From: Saprospiraceae bacterium
GTDB taxonomy: Bacteria > Bacteroidota > Bacteroidia > Chitinophagales > Saprospiraceae
Assembly (NCBI GenBank): GCA_020627825.1
Contig: JAHDGD010000032.1
Location: 1-34,099, forward strand
Direction of reading: 5' to 3'
DNA length: 34,099 nt
Position 1 is the first letter of the stretch; each line of letters opens with the position of its first letter. Below the pieces are notes generated by a model. The model was not told the DNA's origin. It was given only the letters and a program-made list of their open reading frames with translations, and made no database searches. Position numbers and translations under genes: made by a program. Positions 1-11,500 of this stretch are shown in pieces.

Positions 1-49
1 CACTTCCATGGTAAGGAAGGGGTCGGGGGTTCAATTCCCTTCATTGGCT
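1..49 (+). tRNA. tRNA-Thr (GGT), 5'-truncated by window edge
   Basis: Only the 3' part is present. The anticodon stem is 3-7 with 15-19, and its loop 8-14 (ATGGTAA) carries anticodon GGT at 10-12, hence threonine. The T stem-loop is 25-41, the 3' acceptor strand 42-48 and the discriminator base 49. CCA is not encoded. A tRNA-Thr directly before tuf is the usual Bacteroidota arrangement, and the two may be co-transcribed. Confidence 0.88.
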
Positions 50-98
50 CAAATAGTATATAAATCATTTTTTAATAAACAAATAAACTTTACGACCG

Positions 99-1295
99 AT
101 GGCTAAAGAAACATTTGACAGGTCCAAACCCCACCTCAATGTAGGTACAATCGGTCACGTTGACCACGGTAAGACTACATTGACGGCTGCAATTACATAC
201 GTACTTTCTAAAGACGGATTAGCTGCTAAGCAAGATTATGATGCAATTGATGCAGCGCCGGAAGAAAAAGAAAGGGGTATTACAATTAATACTGCACACG
301 TTGAGTATGAAACGGCAAATAGACACTACGCACACGTAGATTGTCCTGGTCACGCTGACTATGTAAAAAACATGGTAACAGGAGCCGCTCAAATGGACGG
401 TGCGATTCTAGTTGTTGCTGCAACTGATGGTCCTATGCCACAAACAAGAGAGCACATTCTACTTGCTCGTCAGGTAGGTGTACCAAAAATCGTTGTATTC
501 ATGAATAAAACTGACTTAGTTGATGATGAAGAGATGCTAGAGTTGGTTGAAATGGAGGTAAGAGAGCTTCTTGATCAGTATGAATTCGATGGTGATAACG
601 CTTCTGTTATTCCTGGTTCTGCTATTAAAGCATTAGAAGATGATCCAGCTGGTATTGAAGCGATTCATAAATTAATGGCGGCAGTTGATGCTGACATTCC
701 TGAGCCAGAAAGATTAGTAGATCAGCCTTTCCTTATGCCAATAGAAGATGTATTCTCTATCACAGGTAGAGGAACTGTTGCTACAGGAAGAATTGAAAGG
801 GGTGTAATCAATACAAGTGATCCAGTTGAGATCATTGGTATGATGAAAGATGGAGAGAAAGCATTAACATCTACTGTAACAGGAGTTGAAATGTTCCGTA
901 AGATTCTTACAAGAGGAGAAGCTGGAGATAATGCTGGTATCTTATTAAGAGGTATTGACAAAGAGATGATCAAAAGAGGTATGGTAATTTGTAAGCCTGG
1001 TTCAGTAACACCACACAAGAAGTTTAAGTGTGAGGTTTATGTACTAAGTAAAGATGAAGGTGGACGTCACACTCCATTCTTTAACGGATACCGTCCTCAG
1101 TTCTACTTTAGAACAACTGATGTAACTGGAGATGTTACTCTTCCTTCAGGAGTAGAAATGGTAATGCCTGGTGATAACTTAACATTGGAGGTAGCTCTAA
1201 TTAATAGTATCGCAATGGAAGTAGGACTAAGATTCGCAATACGTGAAGGTGGTCGTACAGTAGGGGCAGGTCAGGTTACTGAAATTCTTGACTAA
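99..1295 (+). CDS. tuf: Elongation factor Tu
   Basis: EF-Tu is the GTPase that delivers aminoacyl-tRNA to the ribosomal A site in the cytoplasm. The 398-residue protein has all the G motifs: GHVDHGKT at residues 19-26, RGITI in switch I, DCPGH, NKTD and SAIKALE. The two beta-barrel domains follow to a normal C-terminus, and the length is close to the family norm of about 395. It starts at ATG 49 nt after tRNA-Thr. A strong hairpin terminator follows, then tRNA-Trp and secE, the typical gene order of the phylum. Nothing unusual is seen and the identification is secure. Confidence 0.99.
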   Translation: MAKETFDRSKPHLNVGTIGHVDHGKTTLTAAITYVLSKDGLAAKQDYDAIDAAPEEKERGITINTAHVEYETANRHYAHVDCPGHADYVKNMVTGAAQMDGAILVVAATDGPMPQTREHILLARQVGVPKIVVFMNKTDLVDDEEMLELVEMEVRELLDQYEFDGDNASVIPGSAIKALEDDPAGIEAIHKLMAAVDADIPEPERLVDQPFLMPIEDVFSITGRGTVATGRIERGVINTSDPVEIIGMMKDGEKALTSTVTGVEMFRKILTRGEAGDNAGILLRGIDKEMIKRGMVICKPGSVTPHKKFKCEVYVLSKDEGGRHTPFFNGYRPQFYFRTTDVTGDVTLPSGVEMVMPGDNLTLEVALINSIAMEVGLRFAIREGGRTVGAGQVTEILD

Positions 1296-1343
1296 TAATA
1301 GCCGCAGAATAGCATACTAATTGGTATGTTATCAAAAATATTC

Positions 1344-1380
1344 AAATTAAGCATCCCTTAAAGGGGTGCTTAATTTTGTT
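1344..1380 (+). terminator. Intrinsic terminator after tuf
   Basis: A 14-bp stem (1344-1357 with 1363-1376, one G-T pair) closes a 5-nt loop (TTAAA) and runs into a T-rich tract. It lies 49 nt after the tuf stop and separates tuf from the tRNA-Trp/secE unit. Confidence 0.82.
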
Positions 1381-1437
1381 ATTTTATCAAAGTCAATAAT
1401 ATTAAAAGCTTTTATTATAAGTCTTTGATATACGTTT

Positions 1438-1510
1438 AGGGGAGTGGCTCAATTGGTAGAGCATCGGTCTCCAAAACCGAGGGTTGCAGGTTCGAGTCCT
1501 GTCTCCCCTG
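1438..1510 (+). tRNA. tRNA-Trp (CCA)
   Basis: A full cloverleaf can be folded by eye. The acceptor is AGGGGAG (1438-1444) with CTCCCCT (1503-1509). The D stem is GCTC/GAGC. The anticodon stem is 1464-1468 with 1476-1480, with anticodon CCA at 1471-1473. The T stem-loop is 1486-1502 and the discriminator is G1510. The next bases, CA, belong to no encoded CCA end. tRNA-Trp between tuf and secE is conserved across Bacteroidota. Confidence 0.97.
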
Positions 1511-1551
1511 CAATAAAAAATTTAAGGGAAACCTTAATTAAAATAAGTAAG

Positions 1552-1755
1552 ATGAATAACATAGTATCATACGTAAAAGAAAGTTATAACGAGCTTTTGC
1601 ACCATGTAACATGGCCGACAATGTCCGAACTGTTATCGAGTGCTCGAGTTGTACTTATTGCTACTATAATACTGGCTCTTATCATACTAGTTTTAGACTT
1701 TATTTTTAATGGTTTATTACTAGAAAGATTCTTGTACCAAATAGGAGTGAATTAG
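1552..1755 (+). CDS. secE: Preprotein translocase subunit SecE
   Basis: SecE is the small essential subunit of the SecYEG channel in the inner membrane. This 67-residue protein begins at ATG 1552. It has an amphipathic N-terminal helix with the SecE signature around HHVTWPTMSEL (residues 17-27), then one hydrophobic transmembrane segment (about 33-55). This matches the short single-span SecE of non-enteric bacteria. An in-frame ATG at 1444 lies inside tRNA-Trp and would translate tRNA sequence, so it is not the start. The gene sits 4 nt before nusG, as in the widespread secE-nusG operon. Confidence 0.96.
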   Translation: MNNIVSYVKESYNELLHHVTWPTMSELLSSARVVLIATIILALIILVLDFIFNGLLLERFLYQIGVN

Positions 1756-1759
1756 TATT

Positions 1760-2308
1760 ATGAGCGATTCAACTAGATGGTACTCATTAAGAGTTATAAG
1801 CGGAAAAGAAAAAAAGATCAAGGAAAGACTTGAACTAGAAATTACCAGAAACAATTGGAATGAAGTGATTCCTCAAATCATAGTCCCTTCTGAGAAAGTT
1901 TATAAAATCAGAAATGGGAAAAAGGTAATTATGGAACGTAACATTTTGCCCGGTTATATTCTTGTAGAAGCAATACCTGGTAAGTTTTCAGGTGAAATGA
2001 TTACTGCCATAGTAAATTCGCCAAATGTTATTCATTTCTTAGGAAAAAACAATCCTATCCCTATGCAGCCAAGTGAGGCAAATAGAATGTTAGGAAAAGT
2101 AGATGCATCACAGGATATCGGCGAGGCAATGATTGAGCCTTACTTGGTAGGAGAAACTGTTAAAATAATTGATGGACCTTTCAAAGATTTTGTTGGTGAT
2201 ATCAAGGAAGTTAACGAAGAGAAAAAGAAACTAAAAGTTATAGTAAAAATCTTTGGAAGAGGTACAGAGGTTGAGCTAAACTTTATACAAGTTGAAAAAC
2301 AAACATAA
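1760..2308 (+). CDS. nusG: Transcription termination/antitermination factor NusG
   Basis: NusG binds RNA polymerase across the DNA cleft and couples transcription to Rho or to the ribosome. The 182-residue protein shows the NGN domain (residues 1 to about 110, starting with WYSLRVISGKEKK and containing ERNILPGYILVE). A C-terminal KOW domain follows (about 128-180, with the core VKIIDGPFKDFVGDI). Length and domain order are standard. It lies 4 nt after secE and 30 nt before rplK, within one transcription unit. Confidence 0.97.
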   Translation: MSDSTRWYSLRVISGKEKKIKERLELEITRNNWNEVIPQIIVPSEKVYKIRNGKKVIMERNILPGYILVEAIPGKFSGEMITAIVNSPNVIHFLGKNNPIPMQPSEANRMLGKVDASQDIGEAMIEPYLVGETVKIIDGPFKDFVGDIKEVNEEKKKLKVIVKIFGRGTEVELNFIQVEKQT

Positions 2309-2338
2309 TTTAATTTAAAGCTAAAATTCTTATTTAGA

Positions 2339-2782
2339 ATGGCAAAAGAAGTAGATGGTTTTATCAAGTTGCAAGTAAGAGGTGGATCAGCGAATCCTTC
2401 TCCTCCTGTAGGACCTGCTCTTGGTGCGAAGGGTGTTAACATAATGGAATTCTGTAAGAGATTCAATGCTGAAACACAAGACCAACAAGGTAAAGTATTG
2501 CCTGTTGTGATTACTGTTTTCAAGGATAAATCTTTCAGTTTTATTATCAAGACACCTCCTGCTGCAGTTCAATTATTAGAGAAAGCTGGATTGAAATCTG
2601 GTTCAAAAGAATCTAATAGAGATAAAGTAGGAAACGTAACTTGGGATCAAGTAAAAGAGATTGCTGAGAACAAGATGCCCGACTTAAATGCATTCAAAAT
2701 CGAGTCCGCTATGAAAATGGTGGCTGGAACTGCAAGAAGTATGGGAATCAATGTTACTGGCACTCCTCCTTGGGAAGAATAG
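2339..2782 (+). CDS. rplK: 50S ribosomal protein L11
   Basis: L11 forms the base of the L7/L12 stalk on the large subunit and binds the GTPase-associated region of 23S rRNA. The 147-residue protein has the proline-rich linker near [20 protein letters not shown] (about residues 20-39) and the C-terminal RNA-binding domain ending in [12 protein letters not shown]. Length is typical. The gene follows nusG and precedes rplA, the universal L11-L1 pair. Confidence 0.98.
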   Translation: MAKEVDGFIKLQVRGGSANPSPPVGPALGAKGVNIMEFCKRFNAETQDQQGKVLPVVITVFKDKSFSFIIKTPPAAVQLLEKAGLKSGSKESNRDKVGNVTWDQVKEIAENKMPDLNAFKIESAMKMVAGTARSMGINVTGTPPWEE

Positions 2783-2852
2783 TAACGATAAAACTTAATT
2801 TTAAACTAGGGAGCAGGCCATTTTCTGCGTTCGTACCTTTAAATTTATTAAA

Positions 2853-3545
2853 ATGGCAAAATTAACTAAAAAGCGTAAAGCAGTCTTAGACAAAGTAGAC
2901 GCTAATAAACTTTACAGCTTATCAGAGGCGGCTTCATTGGTCAAAGAAATCAATACAGCTAAATTCGATGCTTCAGTTGATATTCATATCAATTTAGGTG
3001 TTGATCCTAGAAAAGCCGATCAAGCAATTAGAGGAACAACAGTTCTTCCCCACGGAACAGGTAAGTCTAAAACTGTTCTAGTATTATGTACTCCTGATAA
3101 AGAAGCAGAAGCTTTAGAAGCGGGTGCAGATTATGCAGGTCTTGACGAATACATAGACAAAATATCAAAAGGTTGGACAGATGTTGATGTAATTGTAGCT
3201 ATGCCTACAGTTATGGCTAAAGTAGGTCGAGTTGGACGTATACTCGGTCCAAGATCTTTAATGCCGAATCCCAAATCAGGTACTGTAACTATGGATGTTG
3301 CAAGTGCTGTAAAGGATGTTAAAGGAGGTAAAATTGCTTTCCGTGTAGATAAGTATGGAATTATTCACTCTACAGTAGGAAGAGTTTCTTTCAGTCCAGA
3401 TAAAATTGAGCAAAATGCTGCTGAATTAATTGGTACAATTGTAAAAATGAAACCCTCGACTGCGAAAGGAACTTATGTTAAGTCTCTTACAATGGTTTCT
3501 ACAATGAGTCCAGGAATTGCAATTGATCCAAAATCTATTTCTTAA
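2853..3545 (+). CDS. rplA: 50S ribosomal protein L1
   Basis: L1 forms the mobile L1 stalk and takes part in release of E-site tRNA; in many bacteria it also represses its own operon by binding mRNA. The 230-residue protein has the expected two-domain pattern, including LPHGTGKS, the [21 protein letters not shown] core and the late TVGRVSF segment. It follows rplK after 70 nt. That gap holds only a weak 4-bp hairpin (2813-2816 with 2825-2828), and I do not see a convincing L1 target in it. Confidence 0.98.
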   Translation: MAKLTKKRKAVLDKVDANKLYSLSEAASLVKEINTAKFDASVDIHINLGVDPRKADQAIRGTTVLPHGTGKSKTVLVLCTPDKEAEALEAGADYAGLDEYIDKISKGWTDVDVIVAMPTVMAKVGRVGRILGPRSLMPNPKSGTVTMDVASAVKDVKGGKIAFRVDKYGIIHSTVGRVSFSPDKIEQNAAELIGTIVKMKPSTAKGTYVKSLTMVSTMSPGIAIDPKSIS

Positions 3546-3564
3546 CAACTCAAATATCTGAATA

Positions 3565-4092
3565 ATGACAAAAGCACAAAAAACAGCATTGATTGCTGAT
3601 CTAAAACAAAAATTCAGTGAGAGTTCGTTTTTCTATATCACTGATTCATCTACCTTAACAGTAGAACAAGTAAATAAACTTCGTGGACTATGCTATGAAA
3701 AAGGTGTAGAAATGAAGGTTGTAAAAAATACATTAGTTCTTAAAGCATTAGAAGAAAATGCTGAAGAAAAAAATTATACACCACTTTTTGATTCTTTAAA
3801 AGGACCAACGGCGATTATGTTTGCTGAAACAGGAAATGTTCCTGCAAAAGTTATTAAAGAATTTAGAGAAACTTCTGAACGTCCTGTTTTAAAAGCAGCT
3901 TACATTGATTCTGATGTTTTTATAGGTGACGATCAAATAGATGCCTTAGCTAATTTGAAGTCAAAAGAAGATTTAGTAGCAGAAATTATTATGTTACTTC
4001 AATCACCAGTCAAGAATGTTCTTGGCTCACTTCAAAGCGGTGGGAACACAATTGCAGGTTTAGTAAAAGCCCTGCAAGAGCGTGAGGCATAA
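3565..4092 (+). CDS. rplJ: 50S ribosomal protein L10
   Basis: L10 anchors L7/L12 dimers to the ribosome stalk. The 175-residue protein shows the family N-terminus (LKQKFSESSFFYITDSSTLTVEQVNKLR), the KVVKNTLVLKAL segment and the helical C-terminal tail that carries L7/L12 dimers. Length is usual. It is 19 nt after rplA and 70 nt before rplL. The rplJ-rplL pair is normally co-expressed, with L7/L12 made in excess. Confidence 0.97.
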   Translation: MTKAQKTALIADLKQKFSESSFFYITDSSTLTVEQVNKLRGLCYEKGVEMKVVKNTLVLKALEENAEEKNYTPLFDSLKGPTAIMFAETGNVPAKVIKEFRETSERPVLKAAYIDSDVFIGDDQIDALANLKSKEDLVAEIIMLLQSPVKNVLGSLQSGGNTIAGLVKALQEREA

Positions 4093-4162
4093 TATGTATG
4101 GCTTCCAAGCTTTTACGCAATTATATATTTAATTATTTTTTAACTTAAAAAACGACCTTAAA

Positions 4163-4540
4163 ATGGCGGATTTAAAAGAAATTGCGGAACAATTAGTAAA
4201 CCTTACAGTTAAAGATGTAAGCGAATTAGCAGACATTCTTAAAGAGGAATACGGAATTGAACCTGCAGCGGCTGCAGTAGCAGTTGCTGGACCAGCAGCA
4301 GCAGGCGGAGACGCTGGCGCAGCTGAAAAAACTGAATTTGATATACACTTAGTTTCTGCAGGTGCAGCTAAACTAGCTGTAGTTAAAGAAGTTAAAAACC
4401 TTTTAGGTGTTGGACTTAAAGAAGCTAAAGGATTAGTGGATGAGGCTCCAGCAACAATTAAAGAAGGTGTGGCTAAAGCTGATGCTGAGTCTATTAAGGC
4501 TGCTCTAGAAGCAGCAGGTGCTGAAGTTGAATTGAAATAA
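4163..4540 (+). CDS. rplL: 50S ribosomal protein L7/L12
   Basis: L7/L12 is the multicopy stalk protein that recruits translation GTPases. The 125-residue protein has the N-terminal dimerisation region (1-32), a flexible Ala/Gly hinge (about 33-53) and a C-terminal domain (about 56-125). The C-terminal domain contains the factor-binding segment [20 protein letters not shown]. It is strongly acidic and alanine-rich, as expected. A 12-bp hairpin and 160 nt separate it from rpoB. Confidence 0.98.
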   Translation: MADLKEIAEQLVNLTVKDVSELADILKEEYGIEPAAAAVAVAGPAAAGGDAGAAEKTEFDIHLVSAGAAKLAVVKEVKNLLGVGLKEAKGLVDEAPATIKEGVAKADAESIKAALEAAGAEVELK

Positions 4541-4596
4541 TTTAACTCGCACTGAATTTAATGACAGAGGTTTTATCCTAAATAAAATGGTTATTT

Positions 4597-4627
4597 GGCT
4601 TAGTGAAGTTGTATGCTTCACTAAGCC
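4597..4627 (+). promoter_or_regulatory. Hairpin between rplL and rpoB (attenuator or processing site)
   Basis: A perfect 12-bp stem (4597-4608 with 4616-4627) closes a 7-nt loop. The bases that follow (TATTGCCGTTTATAATGG) are not a T run, so a full intrinsic terminator is unlikely. In E. coli the same gap holds a partial terminator and an RNase III site that adjust rpoBC output relative to ribosomal proteins. A similar role here is inferred from position only. Confidence 0.6.
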
Positions 4628-4699
4628 TATTGCCGTTTATAATGGAAATATTTCTGTCTGCTATTGTTTTATTTGATTAGGATCATAAATTGACATCAT

Positions 4700-7600
4700 A
4701 TGGCTTCAAACGCAATCGTTCAATACGCGGATGAGAAACGAGTTAACTTTGGTAAAATAAAGTTACCTAATGCTTATCCCGATTTATTAGAAATCCAGCT
4801 AGAATCTTTTATGGAGTTTTTCCAATTGGGAACTACTCCAGAGAATAGAAATAGTGAAGGATTGTATAGGGTGTTTCAAGAAAACTTCCCTATTACTGAT
4901 GCAAGGAACATCTTTGTATTGGAATTTTTAGATTACTTTATCGACCCTCCAAGATATTCTATTTCTGAATGTATGCAAAGAGGTCTTACATACAGTGTCC
5001 CTTTAAAAGCAAAGTTGAGACTTTCATGTAATGATGAAGAACATGTTGATTTTCAAACAATAGTTCAGGATGTTTTCCTTGGAAACATTCCATATATGAC
5101 TCCCAAAGGTACATTCGTTATCAATGGTGCTGAACGTGTAATTGTTTCTCAATTACACAGATCTCCTGGTGTATTCTTTTCTCAGAATTTTCACCCGAAT
5201 GGTACAAAGATTTATTCTGCAAGAGTAATTCCATTTAAAGGAGCTTGGATGGAGTTTGCGACTGATATAAATACCGTAATGTATGCATATATCGATCGTA
5301 AGAAAAAATTTCCTGTAACAACTCTTTTAAGGGCTATTGGATATGATTCAGATAAAGATATTTTGAATCTTTTCAATTTAGCGGAAGAAATAAAAGTAAC
5401 ACCTAAAGAACTTAAAAAGTCTATCGGTAGAAAATTGGCGGCTCGAGTTCTTAGAAAATGGACTGAAGATTTTGTAGATGAAGATACAGGAGAGGTTGTA
5501 ACAGTAGAAAGAAATGAGATTATTCTTGAAAGAGATATTGTTCTTGATGAGGAGAATATCGAGATGATAAAAGATGCTGATATTGAATCTATCATTCTTC
5601 AAAAAGAAGATATAGATGAAGATTACTCTATCATATATAATACACTTCAGAAAGATCCTTCTTCTTCAGAAATGGAAGCTGTACAGTATATCTATCGTCA
5701 ATTAAGAGGTACTGATCCACCTGATGAAGAAACTGCAAGAGGGATTATCGATAAATTATTCTTTTCAGATAAACGATATAATCTTGGTGATGTTGGAAGA
5801 TATAAGATTAATAGAAAGTTAGCCCAAGAGAAGGATGTAGATACACTTGTATTGACGAAAGATGATATCATTTCTATTGTTAGCTACCTAGTTTCATTAA
5901 TGAATCAAAAAGCTGAACTTGATGATATTGATCATTTATCAAATAGACGTGTTCGAACAGTAGGTGAGCAGTTATATGCCCAGTTTGGTGTAGGGCTTGC
6001 TAGAATGGCAAGAACGATTAGAGAGCGGATGAATGTACGTGACAATGAAGTATTTACACCGATAGATTTAATAAATGCTAGAACTTTATCTAGTGTAATA
6101 AATTCGTTTTTCGGAACAAGTCAATTATCTCAATTTTTGGATCAAACAAATCCTCTTTCAGAAATCACTCATAAAAGAAGGATATCCGCTTTAGGACCAG
6201 GAGGTTTATCAAGAGAGCGTGCTGGTTTCGAGGTAAGAGATGTACACTATAGCCACTACGGTAGACTTTGTACAATTGAAACTCCAGAAGGACCAAATAT
6301 TGGTTTGATATCGACTTTATGTGTTCACGCAAAAGTGAATAAAATGGGATTTCTTGAAACTCCATATAGAAAGGTAGATGAAGGGAAAATTGATGTCGAT
6401 AAAGATGCAATTTACCTTTCAGCTGAAGGGGAAGATTTTAAGAAAATTGCCCAAGCTAATTCAGCTATTACGGAACAAGGTGCGTTCATGAGTGATCGTA
6501 TTAAGTGTAGAGAGCATGGAGATTTTCCTGTTCTTAGTCCATCTGAAGTAGAATATATGGACGTAGCTCCTAATCAAATTGTAGGTGTTTCTGCATCTTT
6601 GATTCCATTCTTGGAGAATGATGATGCGAACAGGGCATTGATGGGATCCAACATGCAACGTCAGGCTGTTCCTTTAGTAAAACCAAGTTCACCAATTGTT
6701 GGAACTGGTCTTGAAGGTAAAGTTGCCAGAGATTCAAGAATGTTGATTAATGCGGAAGGTGATGGAGTTGTACAATATGTAGATGCAACAGAAATCATTA
6801 TTAAGTATGATCGAACAGATAAAGAGAATTTAGTTGAATTTACGGATAATGTAAAGTCATATAAATTAATTAAATTCTTAAGAACCAATCAAGGAACTTG
6901 TATCAACTTGAAACCAATAGTTAAAAAAGGAGATCGAGTAACCAAAGGTTCTTTATTGTGCGATGGATACGCGACAGAGCAAGGTGAATTGGCTCTAGGC
7001 CAAAATTTGATGGTTGCATTCATGCCTTGGAAAGGGTATAACTTTGAGGATGCAATTGTTTTATCGGAGCGTGTTGTTCGTGAAGATATTTTTACTTCTC
7101 TTCATATAGAAAGTTTCGAACTTGATATTCGTGATACAAAACTTGGTGAAGAAGAGTTGACAAATGATATTCCAAATGTAAGTGAAGAAGCGACAAAAGA
7201 CTTGGATGAGAATGGGATCATCAGAGTTGGAGCTTGGGTAAAAGAAGGAGATATACTGATAGGAAAAATAACACCTAAAGGGGAATCAGATCCTACACCA
7301 GAAGAGAAGTTATTGCGTGCAATTTTTGGTGATAAAGCCGGAGATGTAAAAGATGCTTCTTTAAAAGCACCTCCTTCAACTAAAGGTGTTATTATTAATA
7401 AGCAACTTTTTGCTAGAGCAAAAAAGGATAAATTCCAAAAAGTTCAGGAAAAAGAATTGCTTAATCAATTGGAAGATCGCCATGCTGTAACAGTTAATGA
7501 ATTAAGGACTGTACTTATTGATAAGTTGATGGTTCTTCTTAAAGGTGATATTTCTCAAGGTGTAAAAAGTATTTACAATGAAGAATTAATTCCAAAAGGA

Positions 7601-8521
7601 ACAAAATTTTCTTCTAAAGTATTTAAAGACCTAATCTTTTCAGAGGTAGATTATAGCAACTGGGTAAAAGAGGAAGAGACTAATAAATTAGTAGCTAAGT
7701 TGTTACACAACTTCTCCATTACATTGAATGAGGAAATCTCTAGATATAAAAGAGAGAAATTCAACATTTCTATTGGTGATGAATTACCAGCAGGTGTATT
7801 GAAATTAGCTAAAGTTTATATGGCTAAAAAGCGTAAGCTTAAAGTAGGAGATAAATTAGCAGGAAGACATGGTAATAAAGGTATTGTTTCGCGTATTGTA
7901 AAACAAGAAGATATGCCTTTCTTGGCAGATGGAACTCCAGTTGATATCATACTTAATCCTCTAGGTGTACCATCTAGGATGAATCTAGGTCAGATATTTG
8001 AGACGGTTTTAGGTTGGGCAGGAAAGAAGCTTGGCGTGAAATATTCTACTCCTATTTTCGATGGAGCTTCAATGGATGATATAGAAGTGCAAATACAGAA
8101 AGCGGATTTACCTTCATTGGGTCAAACTTATTTATACGATGGGGAGACTGGTAATAAATTTCACCAACAAGCAACCGTAGGTGTAATTTACATGTTGAAA
8201 TTATCTCACATGGTTGACGATAAAATGCACGCAAGATCTATAGGACCTTACTCTCTTATCACCCAGCAACCATTAGGTGGTAAAGCACAATTTGGTGGTC
8301 AGCGATTTGGAGAAATGGAAGTATGGGCATTAGAGGCCTTTGGGGCATCTAACATATTGCGTGAGTTGTTAACGATCAAGTCGGATGATATTGTAGGTAG
8401 AGCGAAAGCATATGAAGCGATCGTGAAAGGGGAAAATTTACCTGAACCAAATATCCCTGAATCTTTCAATGTACTTGTACATGAATTGAGAGGATTAGCG
8501 CTTGATGTGAAATTTGTTTAA
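4700..8521 (+). CDS. rpoB: DNA-directed RNA polymerase subunit beta
   Basis: The beta subunit of RNA polymerase, 1273 residues, full length. The rifampicin-pocket segment is clear: [20 protein letters not shown] starts at residue 471. D481, H491 and S496 stand at the positions of E. coli D516, H526 and S531, so the pocket has wild-type residues. Further downstream are [26 protein letters not shown], the active-site region [15 protein letters not shown], and a C-terminus with [22 protein letters not shown], which contacts beta-prime. It lies 75 nt before rpoC, the normal co-transcribed pair. Confidence 0.99.
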   Translation: MASNAIVQYADEKRVNFGKIKLPNAYPDLLEIQLESFMEFFQLGTTPENRNSEGLYRVFQENFPITDARNIFVLEFLDYFIDPPRYSISECMQRGLTYSVPLKAKLRLSCNDEEHVDFQTIVQDVFLGNIPYMTPKGTFVINGAERVIVSQLHRSPGVFFSQNFHPNGTKIYSARVIPFKGAWMEFATDINTVMYAYIDRKKKFPVTTLLRAIGYDSDKDILNLFNLAEEIKVTPKELKKSIGRKLAARVLRKWTEDFVDEDTGEVVTVERNEIILERDIVLDEENIEMIKDADIESIILQKEDIDEDYSIIYNTLQKDPSSSEMEAVQYIYRQLRGTDPPDEETARGIIDKLFFSDKRYNLGDVGRYKINRKLAQEKDVDTLVLTKDDIISIVSYLVSLMNQKAELDDIDHLSNRRVRTVGEQLYAQFGVGLARMARTIRERMNVRDNEVFTPIDLINARTLSSVINSFFGTSQLSQFLDQTNPLSEITHKRRISALGPGGLSRERAGFEVRDVHYSHYGRLCTIETPEGPNIGLISTLCVHAKVNKMGFLETPYRKVDEGKIDVDKDAIYLSAEGEDFKKIAQANSAITEQGAFMSDRIKCREHGDFPVLSPSEVEYMDVAPNQIVGVSASLIPFLENDDANRALMGSNMQRQAVPLVKPSSPIVGTGLEGKVARDSRMLINAEGDGVVQYVDATEIIIKYDRTDKENLVEFTDNVKSYKLIKFLRTNQGTCINLKPIVKKGDRVTKGSLLCDGYATEQGELALGQNLMVAFMPWKGYNFEDAIVLSERVVREDIFTSLHIESFELDIRDTKLGEEELTNDIPNVSEEATKDLDENGIIRVGAWVKEGDILIGKITPKGESDPTPEEKLLRAIFGDKAGDVKDASLKAPPSTKGVIINKQLFARAKKDKFQKVQEKELLNQLEDRHAVTVNELRTVLIDKLMVLLKGDISQGVKSIYNEELIPKGTKFSSKVFKDLIFSEVDYSNWVKEEETNKLVAKLLHNFSITLNEEISRYKREKFNISIGDELPAGVLKLAKVYMAKKRKLKVGDKLAGRHGNKGIVSRIVKQEDMPFLADGTPVDIILNPLGVPSRMNLGQIFETVLGWAGKKLGVKYSTPIFDGASMDDIEVQIQKADLPSLGQTYLYDGETGNKFHQQATVGVIYMLKLSHMVDDKMHARSIGPYSLITQQPLGGKAQFGGQRFGEMEVWALEAFGASNILRELLTIKSDDIVGRAKAYEAIVKGENLPEPNIPESFNVLVHELRGLALDVKFV

Positions 8522-8596
8522 GAACATTGTTTTTTGAACGAACTTAATTTAAAAAATCGGGTGAGCTTTTGAGCTTGACTCACATACATAATAACT

Positions 8597-11500
8597 ATGT
8601 CATTAAAAAAGAATTTAAACAAGGTAAACAATCGGTTCAACTCCATTACGATTAGTTTGTGTTCTCCAGATGATATTCTGGAAAGATCACATGGTGAAGT
8701 ATTGAAGCCAGAAACGATCAATTACCGATCTTATAAGCCAGAAAGAGATGGGCTTTTTTGTGAGCGAATTTTCGGACCTGTAAAGGATTACGAATGTTAT
8801 TGTGGAAAATATAAGAGAATAAGATATAAAGGTATTGTTTGTGATCGTTGTGGAGTAGAGGTTACAGAAAAGAAAGTAAGACGAGAACGAATGGGACACA
8901 TCAAATTAGTCGTTCCAGTTGTACACATTTGGTTTTTCAAATCATTACCTAATAAAATTGGTTATCTTCTAGGATTTTCATCTAAAAATCTAGAGTCGGT
9001 AATCTATTATGAACGGTATGTTATCGTTCAACCTGGAATCACAGAAGAAGAAGGAAAGACTGCTAAAACGTTATTAACAGAGGAGGAATATTTCGAAATC
9101 CTTGATAGTCTTCCAGCGGATAATCAGTTACTAGATGATAGCGATCCAAATAAATTTATCGCTAAAATGGGTGCTGAAGCAGTTGGAATGCTACTAGAAC
9201 GTACAGATCTTGACGATTTAGCTGCTGCACTTAGATATCAAGCAGCTAATGAGACTTCACAGCAGAGAAAGTCAGAAGCATTAAAAAGACTTAGAGTAGT
9301 AGAAGCCTTTAGAGATGGTCAAACAAGAATGGAAAATAGACCGGAATGGTCAATTATTCAGTATTTGCCAGTTATTCCACCAGAACTAAGACCTTTAGTT
9401 CCATTGGATGGAGGACGTTTTGCAAGTTCTGACTTGAATGATTTGTATCGAAGAGTGATTATCCGAAATAATCGTTTGAAGCGATTATTGGAAATTAAAG
9501 CTCCAGAGGTGATCTTGAGAAATGAGAAGAGGATGTTGCAAGAAGCAGTTGACTCATTATTTGATAACTCAAGAAAGTCAAATGCTGTAAAAGCAGAAGG
9601 TGGACGTGCATTAAAGTCACTTAGTGATGTATTAAAAGGTAAGCAAGGAAGATTCCGTCAGAATCTACTAGGAAAAAGGGTAGATTATTCTGGACGTTCT
9701 GTAATTGTGGTAGGACCTACACTTAAGTTACATGAGTGTGGTTTACCAAAAGGAATGGCTGCAGAATTATTCAAGCCATTTGTCATCAGAAAGTTGATAG
9801 AAAGAGGAATTGTAAAGACTGTTAAGTCAGCTAAGAAATTAGTTGATCGTAAAGAACCTGTAATATGGGAAATCCTTGAGAATATATTGAAAGGGCACCC
9901 TATCATGTTAAATAGGGCCCCAACTCTACACCGTCTTTCTATTCAGGCTTTCCAACCTGTTTTGATTGAAGGAAAGGCAATTCAACTACATCCACTTGTA
10001 TGTGGTGCATTCAACGCCGATTTCGATGGTGACCAAATGGCGGTACACGTTCCGCTTTCACAAGCTGCTATACTTGAGGCACAAGTATTAATGTTGTCAG
10101 CACACAACATGTTGAATCCACAAGATGGTTCTCCTATTACATTGCCTTCTCAGGATATGGTACTTGGATTATACTACTTGACAAAAGAAAGAACTGGAAC
10201 AAAGGCTAATCCAGTTCTAGGTGAAGGTATGAGGTTCTATTCTCCCGAAGAAGTATTGATTGCTTTTTCTGAAGAAAAGGCAGAACTACATGCAAAAATT
10301 CAAGTTCGAATAGAGCATGTTGATGAGGAAGGTAATCCTTTAACTGAAATGATAGATACTACTGTTGGGCGGGTTATTTTCAATGAGGCACGTCCTGATA
10401 CAGTTCCTTTTGTCAATGAATTGTTGACTAAAAAGAATCTTAAAAGAGCGATCAATGGAATTCTAAATAAGACAGGATTCTCTATTGTAGCCATCTTTCT
10501 TGACAAGATCAAAGAAATGGGATTCTTCTGGTCATTCAGAGGTGGATTATCATTTAACTTAGGGGATTTGATTACACCTTCAGTTAAAGAAAAGACACTG
10601 ATTAATGCACAACAAGAAGTTGACGAAGTATGGTCTAATTATAATATGGGATTGATCACAAATAGTGAACGTTACAACCAGATTATCGATAAGTGGACGA
10701 ATGCTGATAGTATGATCACGCAAAACTTGATGAAAGAGTTGGCTGAGCATAAAGATGGGTTCAACTCTGTATATATGATGCTTCACTCAGGAGCTCGTGG
10801 TTCGCAACAACAAATTAAGCAGTTATGTGGGTTAAGAGGATTGATGGCAAAACCAAGAAAATCTGGTGATACAGGTGGGGCTATTATTGAAAACCCTATT
10901 CTTGCAAACTTCTTAGAAGGACTTTCGGTACTAGAATACTTTATCTCTACACACGGTGCAAGAAAAGGTCTTGCCGATACGGCCTTAAAAACAGCAGATG
11001 CTGGTTATCTTACTAGAAGATTAGTAGATGTATCACAAGATGTAATCATTATTGAAGAAGATTGTGATACGTTAAGAGGAATTGAAACATTCGCATTAAA
11101 AGAGAACGACAAGATTGTTGAATCTTTAGCTTCTAGAATTGTAGGGCGTTATTCTTTACATGATGTTACACGCTTGAAGTCTGATGATGTGATCTTAAAG
11201 GCGGGTGAATATATTTCTCCTATAATTGCAGCTGAGATTGATGAAGAAGGGATAGAGTCAGTAAAAATAAGATCAGTTCTGACATGTGAAACAGAAAAAG
11301 GAGTGTGTAGAAAATGTTATGGTAAGAACTTAGCGACAGGAAGAATTGCAGAAAGAGGTGATGCAGTAGGAATTATTGCAGCTCAATCTATAGGGGAGCC
11401 TGGTACACAGTTGACACTTCGTACATTCCACGTCGGTGGTATTGCATCAGTAACAAAAGCTGAAAATGACATCACTTCGAAGTTTGAAGGAAAGATTGAA

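Noticed and set aside
1444-1551. In-frame ATG extension of secE beginning inside tRNA-Trp
   Set aside because: It translates the tRNA and gives a 36-residue tail absent from SecE; ATG 1552 yields the normal 67-residue protein.
2813-2828. Hairpin before rplA as an L1 autoregulation site
   Set aside because: Only a 4-bp stem with an 8-nt loop and no recognisable rRNA-like L1 target.
5212-5595. Long open frames antisense to rpoB, rpoC, tuf and other conserved genes
   Set aside because: They lie wholly opposite well-supported conserved genes and their products look like nothing known; they arise from codon bias of the true strand.
6110-6190. Possible rifampicin-resistance changes in rpoB
   Set aside because: The residues matching E. 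coli D516, H526 and S531 are the wild-type D, H and S.
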